This document shows positions 33,964 through 42,760 of a DNA stretch of 64,000 nt, piece after piece (positions within the stretch are counted from its first letter, which is position 1; every line of letters starts with the position of its first letter). Both the position numbers and the translations under genes were made by a program. The DNA is from Oscillospiraceae bacterium (GTDB taxonomy: Bacteria; Bacillota; Clostridia; Saccharofermentanales; Saccharofermentanaceae), in NCBI GenBank assembly GCA_902780785.1, contig CACZGS010000003.1, positions 1 through 64,000 of the forward strand, in the 5' to 3' direction. Below the pieces are notes generated by a model, which was not told the DNA's origin, ran no database searches, and saw nothing but the letters and a program-made list of their open reading frames with translations.

Positions 33964-35331
33964 TCAGATGTTTTCTGTCCTCTTATCGGAAGGAATGTAC
34001 GCTCTGCGCTTGTTTACGCACTTGAAAGCAGGTCTCATGATACGGCCGCCGGATACGAGTTCCTCGATCCTGTGAGCGCTCCATCCTGCAATTCTTCCGC
34101 AAGCAAACAAAGGTGTATAGAGCTCAGTCGGGATACCGAGCATTGAATATACAAGGCCTGCGAAGAAATCGACATTTGCGCAGACGAGCTTATCGGACTT
34201 CTTAACCTCATGGAAAACCTCAGGTGCGAGCTTTTCGACAAGGATATAAAGATTGTAAAGATCCATGTTGCCCTTCTCTTTTGCGAGAACCTCAGCATAC
34301 TTTTTGATGACAACAGTTCTCGGGTCGGACAATGTATAAACAGCGTGACCAATACCATAGATAAGTCCGGACTGGTCAAAAGCCTTCTTGTTGATGATGT
34401 CAGCAAGGTACTGCTTGATAGCTGCCTCGTCTGTCCAGTCGGATACGTGCTCACGAAGATCCTTCATCATGGCATAAGCCTTGTTGGAAGCGCCGCCGTG
34501 CTGGGGACCCTTGAGGGAGCCTACAGCTGAAGCCATAACAGCATATGTATCAGAGCCTGTTGAAGTAACGGCGTGAGTTACGAATGTGGAGTTGTTACCA
34601 CCGCCGTGCTCAGCGTGAAGGACGAGCATCACATCTAAGATCCTTGCCTCGAGTTCTGTGAACTCACCGTCAGGTCTGATCATGTGAAGGATGTTCTGGG
34701 CGGTGTTGTACTCGGGAACAGGTGCATGAATATACAGATCCCTGTGCTCGATGTAGTGTCTTCTTGCCATATATCCGTAAGAGATGAGCACGGGGAATCT
34801 TGCGATAAGCTCTGTGCACTGTCTTACGACATTTGCGATATCTGTTGAATCGGGATTATCGTCATATGAATAGAGCGCAAGGATAGATCTTGCGAGCTTG
34901 TTCATGACATCCGGAGAAGGCGCCTTCATGATCATGTCTTCTGTGAAGCCCTCAGGAAGAGGTCTTACGCTCTGAAGCAATGAATTGAATTCCTTAAGTT
35001 CAGATGCAGTCGGAAGCTCACCTGTAAGAAGCAGGAAAGCTGTCTCCTCATATCCGTATCTTCCTTCGGAGAAGAATCCGTTTACGATGTCTTTTACTTC
35101 ATAACCCTGATAGAAAAGCTTACCCTCAACGGGGATCCTGTCGGCATCATCAACGATATAACTCATTACCTCACCTACTTCGGTAAGGCCTACAAGAACG
35201 CCCGTACCGTCATTGTTACGGAGTCCTCTTTTAACGTTGTACTTTGTGTACAGGTCCTTATTGATATGTGATTTTACTTTTGCTACATCAGCAAGTCTGT
35301 TGATAAGCTCTTCTTTTTGTTCAAATGCCAT
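33964..35331 (-). CDS. gltA: Citrate synthase
   Basis: It condenses oxaloacetate with acetyl-CoA to citrate, the first step toward 2-oxoglutarate and glutamate, in anaerobes usually as part of an incomplete TCA cycle. It is 455 residues. Catalytic regions are LHAEHGGGNNSTF (His near 239-242), GPQHGGASNK (His278, oxaloacetate binding), IGHAVYTLSDPR (His329) and the later NVDFFAG with the catalytic Asp. The length matches the clostridial form. No aconitase or isocitrate dehydrogenase is adjacent. The 150-base upstream region is AT-rich with -10-like TATAAT but no clear -35. Confidence 0.95.
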   Translation of the reverse strand: MAFEQKEELINRLADVAKVKSHINKDLYTKYNVKRGLRNNDGTGVLVGLTEVGEVMSYIVDDADRIPVEGKLFYQGYEVKDIVNGFFSEGRYGYEETAFLLLTGELPTASELKEFNSLLQSVRPLPEGFTEDMIMKAPSPDVMNKLARSILALYSYDDNPDSTDIANVVRQCTELIARFPVLISYGYMARRHYIEHRDLYIHAPVPEYNTAQNILHMIRPDGEFTELEARILDVMLVLHAEHGGGNNSTFVTHAVTSTGSDTYAVMASAVGSLKGPQHGGASNKAYAMMKDLREHVSDWTDEAAIKQYLADIINKKAFDQSGLIYGIGHAVYTLSDPRTVVIKKYAEVLAKEKGNMDLYNLYILVEKLAPEVFHEVKKSDKLVCANVDFFAGLVYSMLGIPTELYTPLFACGRIAGWSAHRIEELVSGGRIMRPAFKCVNKRRAYIPSDKRTENI

Positions 35332-35484
35332 GTTCCGTCTGTCTTTCTGCTATCTTCACTTAGACTAGCGCCTATAATACCAGATATTATAAAACTTTTC
35401 TTTTAATAGGGTTTGCGCGCTCTTAGACGAATAATTATGCAAACAAAGTGCATTTAGTTGTTTAGTCTATGCAAAAATACGCTC

Positions 35485-36252
35485 TTACAAAAGCTTTGAA
35501 AGCTCGTATCCGATTACTGATGCCGCTACTGCCGCATTGAGAGATTCGGCTTTTCCCTTCATCGGGATCTTAACAAGCTTAGTGCATTTTTTTGCAGTCT
35601 CATCAGTCAGCCCGTCTCCCTCATTGCCGATAAAGTATGCGCATGGGAGCTTAAGATCACCTGATCCTAATTCATTTCCCTTAAGATGAGTTGCAATTGT
35701 CTCTATTTTCGCGCTCTCGAAAAAGCTGAAACATTCATCCATAGTCTTTCTTACGACCGGGATATGCCATACGGATCCCATTGTGGCTCTTATGACCTTG
35801 TCATTATATGGATCGCATGTTGTGGGGCTTACGATAACCGCGGTAAGGCCGAACGCGTCAGCCATCCTGATTATGGTTCCCAAATTGCCCGGATCCTGCG
35901 TGTTCTCGAGCACTACGTAGATATCCTTGCCGTCGCCCTTTCGCGGGATATCTGCACTGATACCCGGCTCGTTTATGATCATCGCAACGCCCTGCGGATT
36001 AACCGTCTGAGATATCTTCGCGAAAACATCTTTGCTAAGCACGAGAGGCTCAATTTCAGGCGTGAATTCTCTTGCCCAGGAGATCTTATCTTCTGTAACG
36101 ATCACTTCCCTGGCCTTCCGGCCGCTCGATAACGCTTCCTCACAAAGCCTTGTACCCTCAAGACAGATCACGCCTTCCTTCTTGGCTTCTGATCTTTTGG
36201 TAAGCTTTGCAATACGCTTTACGTTCGGATTGTCACGGCTTGTAATGACCAA
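35485..36252 (-). CDS. TrmH/SpoU-family RNA 2-prime-O-methyltransferase (YsgA-like)
   Basis: A 255-residue methyltransferase of the SPOUT class. The N-terminal substrate-binding domain (1-95) begins with SRDNPNVKRIAKL. The SpoU domain shows motif 1 ENTQDPGNLGTIIRMADAFG, motif 2 FIGNEGDGL and motif 3 IPMKGKAESLNAAVAASV, which form the S-adenosylmethionine knot. The target rRNA or tRNA base is unknown. Translation starts at TTG 36252, with GGAG 9 bases upstream. Its location next to rplT resembles the ysgA neighbourhood of Bacillus. It follows the infC operon terminator and so is probably independently transcribed. Confidence 0.9.
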   Translation of the reverse strand: MVITSRDNPNVKRIAKLTKRSEAKKEGVICLEGTRLCEEALSSGRKAREVIVTEDKISWAREFTPEIEPLVLSKDVFAKISQTVNPQGVAMIINEPGISADIPRKGDGKDIYVVLENTQDPGNLGTIIRMADAFGLTAVIVSPTTCDPYNDKVIRATMGSVWHIPVVRKTMDECFSFFESAKIETIATHLKGNELGSGDLKLPCAYFIGNEGDGLTDETAKKCTKLVKIPMKGKAESLNAAVAASVIGYELSKLL

Positions 36253-36294
36253 TTCTTTTGTCTCCTTTGTTCCCGCTTAGAACATTATATAACA

Positions 36295-36333
36295 CAATAA
36301 AAAAGTTGCGCGAGAACGGATCTCACGCAACTT
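36295..36333 (-). terminator. Terminator of the infC-rpmI-rplT operon
   Basis: 13-bp stem AAGTTGCGTGAGA / TCTCGCGCAACTT (one G-U pair) followed by TTTTATTG on the minus strand, 25 bases after the rplT stop. Confidence 0.92.
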
Positions 36334-36357
36334 GGAAATTCAATTTGATTGGCAATA

Positions 36358-36711
36358 TCAGAGAGCTGCCTTTGCCTTCTCAACGAGAGAAGCAAAACCT
36401 GCTGCATCTGTAACTGCGATATCGGAAAGAACCTTACGGTCAAGCTCGATACCAGCCTTCTTGAGGCCGTTCATGAATCTGGAGTAGCTCATGTCGTTCA
36501 AACGGCAAGCTGCGTTGATACGAACGATCCAAAGTCTTCTGAACTCTCTCTTCTTGTTTCTTCTGTCTCTGTAAGCATAGTTGCCGGACTTAAGAACCTG
36601 CTGGTTAGCAACCTTGAAAAGCTTGCTCTTATGACCCCAGTAACCCTTTGCTGCCTTTAAAATCTTATGATGACGCGCTCTTGTGCGGATTCCTCTTTTA
36701 ACTCTTGACAT
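36358..36711 (-). CDS. rplT: 50S ribosomal protein L20
   Basis: A 117-residue, highly basic 23S rRNA-binding assembly protein. The start ([18 protein letters not shown]) and the block around [22 protein letters not shown] are diagnostic. In Firmicutes L20 also represses its own operon by binding the infC leader, which is recognisable here at 37519-37665. Last gene of the infC-rpmI-rplT operon, 27 bases after rpmI. Confidence 0.98.
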   Translation of the reverse strand: MSRVKRGIRTRARHHKILKAAKGYWGHKSKLFKVANQQVLKSGNYAYRDRRNKKREFRRLWIVRINAACRLNDMSYSRFMNGLKKAGIELDRKVLSDIAVTDAAGFASLVEKAKAAL

Positions 36712-36738
36712 TATCTTGTCCTCCTAAATTCTAAGCAA

Positions 36739-36936
36739 TTAAGCGTAAGGGATCATCTTCTTGATGATTCTTGCATTCTGATCTGAGCATACCTGGTTGT
36801 GTCTGAGGTGTCTCATTCTCTTAGTAGGTCTCTTGCTCAAAATGTGGCTTCTGAATGCCTGCTTGTGGAGAACCTTACCGGTACCTGTTACCTTAAATCT
36901 CTTCTTTGAAGAAGTGTGTGTCTTCTGCTTGGGCAT
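36739..36936 (-). CDS. rpmI: 50S ribosomal protein L35
   Basis: A 65-residue basic ribosomal protein of the usual length, with the typical start MPKQKTHTSSKKRF and a C-terminus rich in Arg/Lys (HILSKRPTKRMRHLR). It lies between infC and rplT, 18 bases downstream of infC with an AGGAGG-type site. Confidence 0.97.
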   Translation of the reverse strand: MPKQKTHTSSKKRFKVTGTGKVLHKQAFRSHILSKRPTKRMRHLRHNQVCSDQNARIIKKMIPYA

Positions 36937-36954
36937 ATTATCTTTCCTCCTAAA

Positions 36955-37479
36955 TTATTTTTTCTTTGCCGGTGACAGGTACATTACCATGTTCCTGCCC
37001 TCTAACTTCGGCGGCCTGTCTACTGATCCATATTCGGTTACGCTCTGTGCGAATGTATCGAGCACTTCGAAACCTTTATTCTGGAAAGCCATCTCGCGGC
37101 CTCTGAATCGGATGTTAACCTTAACTCTGTCGCCTGCCGAAAGGAACTTTACGACCATCTTGCGCTTTACTTCGACATCGTGAACGTCTGTTGTAAGCTT
37201 TAAGCCGACTTCCTTGAGTTCTGTCTCTTTCTGCTTCTTCTTTGCTTCCTTCTCTCTCTTACCCTTCTCGAAAAGGAACTTGTTGTAATCCATGACTCTG
37301 CAAACCGGGTTATCAGGATTAGGTGAGATGCAAACGAGATCCAGATCAGCTTCTTCAGCACTCTTGAGAGCTTCCTCGATCGGAACTACACCGATCATCT
37401 GTCCTTCTGCGTCAATGAGACGAACCTGAGGGAACTTGATAGCTCCGTTAATCATCTGATTATCATTGGTCTTAGCGAT
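36955..37479 (-). CDS. infC: Translation initiation factor IF-3
   Basis: IF-3 binds the 30S subunit and checks start codons and initiator tRNA. It has an N-terminal domain (about 1-75, with QMINGAIKFPQVRLIDAEG), a lysine-rich linker and a C-terminal domain with the typical ISxNPDNPVCRVMDY and FRGREM blocks. I place the start at the codon ATC (37479), because AAGGAGG lies exactly 8 bases before it. The in-frame GTG three codons earlier overlaps that site and cannot use it. Non-AUG, non-GUG starts are characteristic of infC and allow IF-3 to limit its own synthesis. If GTG were used, the gene would start at 37488. Confidence 0.93.
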   Translation of the reverse strand: MAKTNDNQMINGAIKFPQVRLIDAEGQMIGVVPIEEALKSAEEADLDLVCISPNPDNPVCRVMDYNKFLFEKGKREKEAKKKQKETELKEVGLKLTTDVHDVEVKRKMVVKFLSAGDRVKVNIRFRGREMAFQNKGFEVLDTFAQSVTEYGSVDRPPKLEGRNMVMYLSPAKKK

Positions 37480-37518
37480 GGTAGCCACCTCCTTGTTTAA
37501 GACTTACTTTAACTACAT

Positions 37519-37665
37519 AAAAAAAGAACGGATAAAATCCGTTCTCTCATAACTACCCTGCCTTAATGGCAACCCCTCTAAAAATAGGTTAATTATCTAG
37601 TTATTGACCTCTTTACTAGCTATCGCCGCTTGAGGTGAGAATCGGATGTTCTTCTTTCACGAGCG
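37519..37665 (-). ncRNA. L20-type autoregulatory leader with attenuator upstream of infC
   Basis: About 145 transcribed bases lie between the infC promoter and infC. They contain conserved-looking paired segments (GATTCTCACCTC and AAGAGGTCAATAAC) and end in a perfect 9-bp terminator hairpin, AGAACGGAT/ATCCGTTCT (37525-37545), with a seven-T run 40 bases before infC. This is the arrangement of the Firmicutes L20 leader, in which L20 binding promotes termination. Confidence 0.8.
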
Positions 37666-37667
37666 AT

Positions 37668-37696
37668 ATAATACTTAAACTTTGCCACAAAGTCAA
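37668..37696 (-). promoter_or_regulatory. Promoter of the infC-rpmI-rplT operon
   Basis: TTGACT (37696-37691), 17 bases, TATTAT (37673-37668) on the minus strand, just before the L20-type leader. Confidence 0.88.
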
Positions 37697-37726
37697 TACT
37701 TTTGATAAAATCTCACAACGCCTTGA

Positions 37727-38371
37727 TTAATGAATGACTTTCAGGAATGATCTTCTGTGTATCGGAGTCATGCCTTTTTCGCGTATCGCGGTGTAGTGAT
37801 CCTTGGTCCCGTAGCCCTTATGTTTAGCGAATCCGTAGCCCGGATACTGCTCATCGTATTCCATCATGATATGGTCTCTCGTAACCTTCGCAAGGATGGA
37901 TGCGGCAGCGATCGAATCTGATTTTGCATCACCCTTTATGATCGGAATAACGTCCAGACCAGTGCCGGAGAGATTAACAGCGTCGATAAGAAGGATGTCG
38001 GGAGACTTACCCTTGGATGCTAATTCCTTTACGCAGTTTCTCATTGCTTTTTTCGTTGCTTCCAGGATATTTATCTCATCGATCTCTTCAGGCGTGGAAC
38101 TGCAGATAGCATATGCAAGTGCTTTTTCCTTTATCTTCTCGAAAAGTTCTTCCCTCTTCTTCTCAGATAACTTTTTGGAATCGTCTAAGCCCAATATCTT
38201 CTCATTTGGATCGAGAATGCAGCATGCGGCTACAACAGGGCCTGCCAAGGGTCCCCTTCCCGCTTCATCGATACCGCCGATCATCTTATAACCTTTGGCA
38301 AAGCAGTCATTCTCGTATTCATACATCGCATCATATTTTGCGATAAGCTGTTCCTGTGTAAGCTTGGGCAT
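37727..38371 (-). CDS. rnhB: Ribonuclease HII
   Basis: A 214-residue endonuclease that removes RNA and misincorporated ribonucleotides from DNA duplexes. The catalytic acidic residues sit in IGGIDEAGRGPLAGP (Asp-Glu) and LLIDAVN (Asp), and the KSDSIAAASILAKVTRD block is typical. It lies 14 bases after rbgA at the end of the trmD-rplS-rbgA-rnhB run, a common Firmicutes order. Confidence 0.96.
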   Translation of the reverse strand: MPKLTQEQLIAKYDAMYEYENDCFAKGYKMIGGIDEAGRGPLAGPVVAACCILDPNEKILGLDDSKKLSEKKREELFEKIKEKALAYAICSSTPEEIDEINILEATKKAMRNCVKELASKGKSPDILLIDAVNLSGTGLDVIPIIKGDAKSDSIAAASILAKVTRDHIMMEYDEQYPGYGFAKHKGYGTKDHYTAIREKGMTPIHRRSFLKVIH

Positions 38372-38385
38372 ATACCGTTCCTCTG

Positions 38386-39285
38386 TTACTTAAAATCCTC
38401 AGGAAGCTCTAATGTGATCCTTCCCGTTCTGCCTTCTCTTAAGTCGTTTAAGAAGAGCCTTGCAAAGCGTTCTTCATCGATCCTTCCGCCGCTCATGATG
38501 CAGCCTCTCTTCTTTGCCATCTCAAGGAAAAGATCATAATAAGGATCCTGGAAATATCCGTCGTCTTCAGGCTCTTTTATATCAACATCAACGCCGTAAC
38601 GTTCACTCAAAAGACCCGGATAGATATCTATCATTATCTTCATCGTCTCATAAGCGACTTTGACGACATCGGTAATCTCTTCTTTAACAGAACCCAGAGC
38701 CGTAAGGCATATGCCGCTCTTCGCGTTCGCGATCCTTGGCCACAATACGCCTGCCATATCCATGAGCTCTAATCTGCCGCCTGTCATGATCCACTTGAAG
38801 TCTTTCGTGACGCCCGGCTTATCACCTGTGACAGCAGCTTTTCTTCCTGCCAGAGCATTAATTATCGTCGACTTTCCTGTATTAGGCGCGCCTACCACCA
38901 TTACTCTTACAGGGCGCCCTATCCTGCCCTTCTCAGCGGCCTTCTCAAGCTTATCCTTCATCATCTCCATGGTGATCGCGTTAAGCTTGTCAAAGCCCTT
39001 CTTATGCGTGCTCTCGAGCGCACAGGCACGTGTATTGTCAGATTCGAAGCTCTCGATCCAGCGTGATGTTTTCGAAGGGTCAGCAAGATCAGCCTTATTG
39101 AGGATAACGATCCTGGGCTTGGTTCCTATTATCTTATCGAGTTCCGGATTCCTGCTCGAAAAAGGTATTCTCGCATCGCACGTCTCATAAACAAGATCGA
39201 CGAGCTTTAATCTCTCGCCTGTCTCGTTTAAGGCCTTTCTCATGTGCCCCGGAAACCAGTTAATGTCATTCTTTCTCTCAGCCAT
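38386..39285 (-). CDS. rbgA: Ribosome biogenesis GTPase RbgA (YlqF)
   Basis: A 299-residue circularly permuted GTPase needed for late 50S assembly. The G4 motif NKAD (63-66) precedes the P-loop GAPNTGKST (132-140), which is the permutation. G3 is DMAG. The N-terminal WFPGHM element is typical of the RbgA branch, and the C-terminal helical domain (about 200-299) contacts rRNA. It is separated from rplS by a terminator but still follows the conserved gene order. Confidence 0.95.
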   Translation of the reverse strand: MAERKNDINWFPGHMRKALNETGERLKLVDLVYETCDARIPFSSRNPELDKIIGTKPRIVILNKADLADPSKTSRWIESFESDNTRACALESTHKKGFDKLNAITMEMMKDKLEKAAEKGRIGRPVRVMVVGAPNTGKSTIINALAGRKAAVTGDKPGVTKDFKWIMTGGRLELMDMAGVLWPRIANAKSGICLTALGSVKEEITDVVKVAYETMKIMIDIYPGLLSERYGVDVDIKEPEDDGYFQDPYYDLFLEMAKKRGCIMSGGRIDEERFARLFLNDLREGRTGRITLELPEDFK

Positions 39286-39323
39286 ATTAACCTCTAAGAT
39301 TATTTACCTGATGATTTTAACAC

Positions 39324-39358
39324 AAAAGAAAGAGGTTGCCTCATATGAGACAACCTCT
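39324..39358 (-). terminator. Terminator (GGTTG family) after rplS
   Basis: Stem AGAGGTTGTCTC / GAGGCAACCTCT with an ATAT-containing loop, followed by TTCTTTTG on the minus strand, 25 bases after the rplS stop. Confidence 0.9.
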
Positions 39359-39382
39359 TGTAAATCGAATTGAAAACCGCTA

Positions 39383-39724
39383 TCAGATCTTCTGTGTGAT
39401 CTTTGCAGCCTTGCCCTGACGATCGCGGAGATAATAAAGCTTTGCTCTTCTGATCTTACCCTTACGAATAACATCGATGTGATCGATCTTGGGTGAGTTT
39501 ACAGGGAGAATTCTCTCTACGCCGATACCATAAGATACACGGCGAATTGTTATTGTCTCTGAAAGGCCCTGGCCTTTTCTTGCGATGACATAGCCTTCGA
39601 ATACCTGAATACGCTCCTTAGCGCCTTCCTTGATAAGGAGGTGAGCCTTAACGAAGTCTCCGACTTCTACTTCAGGATACTGGTTGCGAATATTCTCGCT
39701 CTCGATGACTTTTACTAAATCCAT
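39383..39724 (-). CDS. rplS: 50S ribosomal protein L19
   Basis: A 113-residue protein at the 30S-50S interface. The [13 protein letters not shown] start and the block with [21 protein letters not shown] are diagnostic. The longer frame up to 39808 runs through trmD and is not used. The 77 bases between trmD and rplS can fold (around GCAGAGG/CCTCTGC) and might be an L19-type leader; I cannot confirm that by eye. Confidence 0.97.
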   Translation of the reverse strand: MDLVKVIESENIRNQYPEVEVGDFVKAHLLIKEGAKERIQVFEGYVIARKGQGLSETITIRRVSYGIGVERILPVNSPKIDHIDVIRKGKIRRAKLYYLRDRQGKAAKITQKI

Positions 39725-39801
39725 ATTGTACGTTTCCTCACTTTCCTGCAGATGTTCTTGCCTGGATAGTGGCAGAGGACCACCCTGATAACTGGAGAAT
39801 T

Positions 39802-40542
39802 TTAGCACATGCCTCTTTCAAAGGCAAGCATTTTTGCCCAATCACTTTCGGAAATGTCCAATTTGTCAAGCATATCGGGCCTGTTGTGCCATGTATCGAC
39901 AAGTGCGGCGATACGGTTATATTCCGCAATCGCAGCATCATTGCCGTTCTTGAGGACTTCCGGGACCTCCTTGTCATGCCAGACAGGAGGCTTTGTATAC
40001 TGGGGCGCTTCGAGCATTCCGTCAGTATGAGATTCGTTGGTATAGGCCTCCTCATTCGGAAGAACGCCCGGAACGAGCCTTGCCACGGCGTCGATGACGA
40101 CGATTGCCGCTGTCTCACCGCCCGTTAAGACATAATCTCCGATCGATATCTCCTCATCACAGATCTCGTTTATTACGCGGGCATCGATGCCTTCGTAATG
40201 GCCGCAGATGATGAGAAGGTTATCGTATTTCGCGAGCTCATGAGCCTTGGCCTGGTTGAAGACTTTGCCCTTTGGCGACATATATACAGTATGAGGTTTC
40301 TTGCCTCCGCAGAGTTCGACAGCCTTTTCGAAGGCTCCGAAAACAGGCTCCGGACGGATCATCATGCCCGTACCGCCGCCGTAGATGGTGTCATCAACGC
40401 GTCCGTAGTTATTCGGAGCGTAATCTCTCATCTGTATGCACTCCAAAGAGATCGCGCCCTTGGCGATGCCCCTGCCCGTAATGCTCGTATTCAGATAAGT
40501 ACTTACCTGCTCCGGGAATAATGTCGCTACGTAGAAGTTCAT
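39802..40542 (-). CDS. trmD: tRNA (guanine-37-N1)-methyltransferase
   Basis: It methylates G37 next to the anticodon of several tRNAs, preventing +1 frameshifts. At 246 residues it has the SPOUT trefoil-knot signatures [11 protein letters not shown] and [10 protein letters not shown], and the N-terminal TLFPE block. Its ATG lies in the stop of the upstream 381-residue gene (4-base overlap), so it is translationally coupled to that unrelated membrane protein rather than to rimM. Confidence 0.97.
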   Translation of the reverse strand: MNFYVATLFPEQVSTYLNTSITGRGIAKGAISLECIQMRDYAPNNYGRVDDTIYGGGTGMMIRPEPVFGAFEKAVELCGGKKPHTVYMSPKGKVFNQAKAHELAKYDNLLIICGHYEGIDARVINEICDEEISIGDYVLTGGETAAIVVIDAVARLVPGVLPNEEAYTNESHTDGMLEAPQYTKPPVWHDKEVPEVLKNGNDAAIAEYNRIAALVDTWHNRPDMLDKLDISESDWAKMLAFERGMC

Positions 40543-41684
40543 GTGCCGGCCTGATCTCCGCTGATTATTGCTATGTTGCCGTCCTTATCGACCTTGATCG
40601 CTGTACCGCAGTAGTCACAATAACCTACGGTAGTCCTGCGGATCTTGAGGTTGCTCGCACCGCAGTTAGGACAGTTAACGGCTACATACTGAGTCTCAAG
40701 TTCGTCCTCATACTTCTTTCTGTTGAAGTCGGTCTTCTTCTGGTCTGCCACAGCCTTAGCCTGCTTGGCGGCTTCCTGTGCCTGCAGCGTCTTCTGCTTT
40801 GCAACGGCGATCTTACGCTTCTTAACGATATTTGCCGTGATGATCAAACCGATGACTAAGATAACAGCTGCAGCAGCGATAATGCCCATCTGTCGGAACG
40901 AAAGCTGTTTCTGCATTATCCTCTCGCCGGCATTCTTGAAAGAATACTTAAAGAAATATCCTTCATTAAGATCTGTATCGGTATAGAAGTAATCAATGAA
41001 ATCCAAAAGGATCTCTCTTGCCTGTTCATCTAATACCTGAGTCTCGGCATCGTAGCCGGGTGTTACCGTACAGATATATTCTGATGAGTTGTTCGGATAT
41101 TCGCGGAAGATAACGATCATGTGACCTTCATCGATGCCGAAAAGCTCCTTATACTTTGCTTCAGCAAGATCTTCAAGGCTCTGCGCTGACTCATACTGTC
41201 CGCCGTCTTCACCGGTGATCCAGAGATAAGGCTGAACTCCCGTACTCTCATAGAAAGACTTCATACCGTCGATAAGTGCGTCTTCCTCGCCTTCTTCATC
41301 GATCCAGTCGCCCCAGTCATCCTGATACCAGACATCAACAGGTGTGCACTTGGATTCGGGCAGTGCTTCTCTGTTTTCCGTCGAACGCTCGATCAGGAAA
41401 AACTGAACAGGCTGAGGGATCTCGTCACTCAGGCCGAAATAGACGCCGCCCGCAATAACGGCCATGACAATAAGCGTGACGAAAGTTGAAAAGCATCCTC
41501 CACCGCCGCTGCCGCCGGAAGAGCCGCCCGAATAACGCGAACTGCCGGAACGGTATGATGATGAACCAGATGAATGATAAGACGAGCTGCTCGCATGATG
41601 TGTATTGCTGCTTGCGTGATGTGTATGGCTGCTCGAATGATGTGAACTGTGGTGGGAACCACCGCCTCCGCCGCCTCTGCCCAT
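40539..41684 (-). CDS. Membrane protein with His/Ser-rich N-terminus, TPM-like domain and C-terminal zinc ribbon
   Basis: A 381-residue protein. Residues 1-62 are a Gly/Ser/His-rich low-complexity region with repeated HHSS/HHAS units, a potential metal-binding stretch. Helix 1 is about 64-85. An external domain (90-255) has a pattern like the TPM phosphatase-like fold (WxTGEDGGQYESAQSLEDLAEAKYKELFG). Helix 2 is about 268-292. A Lys/Ala/Gln-rich coiled segment follows, then a C-terminal zinc ribbon (CPNCGASN...CDYCG). Function is unknown. It overlaps trmD by 4 bases and interrupts the normal rimM-trmD order. Confidence 0.7.
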   Translation of the reverse strand: MGRGGGGGGSHHSSHHSSSHTHHASSNTHHASSSSYHSSGSSSYRSGSSRYSGGSSGGSGGGGCFSTFVTLIVMAVIAGGVYFGLSDEIPQPVQFFLIERSTENREALPESKCTPVDVWYQDDWGDWIDEEGEEDALIDGMKSFYESTGVQPYLWITGEDGGQYESAQSLEDLAEAKYKELFGIDEGHMIVIFREYPNNSSEYICTVTPGYDAETQVLDEQAREILLDFIDYFYTDTDLNEGYFFKYSFKNAGERIMQKQLSFRQMGIIAAAAVILVIGLIITANIVKKRKIAVAKQKTLQAQEAAKQAKAVADQKKTDFNRKKYEDELETQYVAVNCPNCGASNLKIRRTTVGYCDYCGTAIKVDKDGNIAIISGDQAGT

Positions 41685-41914
41685 AATCTGTTCCTCCCTT
41701 ATACACTGCAGTAACGCAGCTTACTCCAAAAGAGATAATATCATAATCAATGGCTGTTTTCGATTTGCGGACATATGACATCTTGGTACATTTTGTAAAA
41801 CAGCGGTAAACTGTTTGCCAGCATTTTGCCTTTGATACGATGCAGAATTTATTGTGTTCTAAAATAGAATAAGATTAACAATTATCTTATTGGGGAGTGA
41901 AAGGACGGTTACTT

Positions 41915-42757
41915 ATGGGAAAAACTAATAAAAAGATCGGTGCGGCTCTTATGTCTTCTGCAATGCTGTTGTCTTTTACGGCATGCGCTCTTAAGCAGCC
42001 TGTCTATACTGCTGCAAGCACTAACGCAGATAATACTGTAAGCACCTCCGCTACAAGCGCAGGCACTTCGGCATCAGAAGCCGGCATGAATAAAGTCTAT
42101 GCTTACAGTTCCCTTCTTGCATGTCTCGAAAACGTTGAATTGAAAGTGGAAAAGTACGACTGGATGACTATAGGTCATGAAGATTCCAACTGGCTCTTCC
42201 CGTCAGAAAACATACCCTGCGCGCTTGCTGACCTTACAGGCGACGGAATAGAAGAACTTATTGTCATGGAAGGACAGGATAATCTCAGCGCAGTGCTGGA
42301 AGTATATTCCTACGATGAATCGGAAAAGGATTCAAAGGTCATACTTACCGTAGATTCCCTGAATATGCAGGCGGAAGCCGCACGCGGCGTTGTCGTCGGA
42401 ACAACTTCAGACGGAAAGCTTGTCATTATCGACTGTCCAAGAAATCAAGATGAATACATTACCTATATCGTCTATTCTTTCAACGGCAAGGAACTGGTAC
42501 CTTCTGAATCGGCAGTTTATTTCGTATCCTATACCGATGATAATTCCAATTCCTATAAGAATTACAAGGTAAACGACAACGGAGTATCCGAACAGGACTA
42601 TAATGCCAAGGCAGAGGAGATAATCAACTCCATAGGCTGTCTGTACCAGTATGCATTCGTATTCGGAGACAGCTTAAAGACAAAGGTATCCTCACTGAAT
42701 TCAAACGCAATGAGTTACCAGGCTATGCATGAGTATCTTAAAGGGAAGATCAATTAA
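41915..42757 (+). CDS. Lipoprotein of unknown function
   Basis: A 280-residue secreted lipoprotein. The lysine-rich N-terminus and hydrophobic core end in a lipobox-like LSFTAC. A Ser/Thr/Ala-rich linker of about 35 residues follows, then a domain with alternating strands (ALADLTGDGIEELIV resembles an EF-hand-like or VCBS-type Asp motif). No enzyme motif is evident. ATG at 41915 has AGGA 9 bases upstream; a GTG at 41897 is the alternative. It sits alone on the plus strand, divergent from the TPM-like gene and convergent with rimM. Confidence 0.72.
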   Translation: MGKTNKKIGAALMSSAMLLSFTACALKQPVYTAASTNADNTVSTSATSAGTSASEAGMNKVYAYSSLLACLENVELKVEKYDWMTIGHEDSNWLFPSENIPCALADLTGDGIEELIVMEGQDNLSAVLEVYSYDESEKDSKVILTVDSLNMQAEAARGVVVGTTSDGKLVIIDCPRNQDEYITYIVYSFNGKELVPSESAVYFVSYTDDNSNSYKNYKVNDNGVSEQDYNAKAEEIINSIGCLYQYAFVFGDSLKTKVSSLNSNAMSYQAMHEYLKGKIN

Positions 42758-42760
42758 ATA

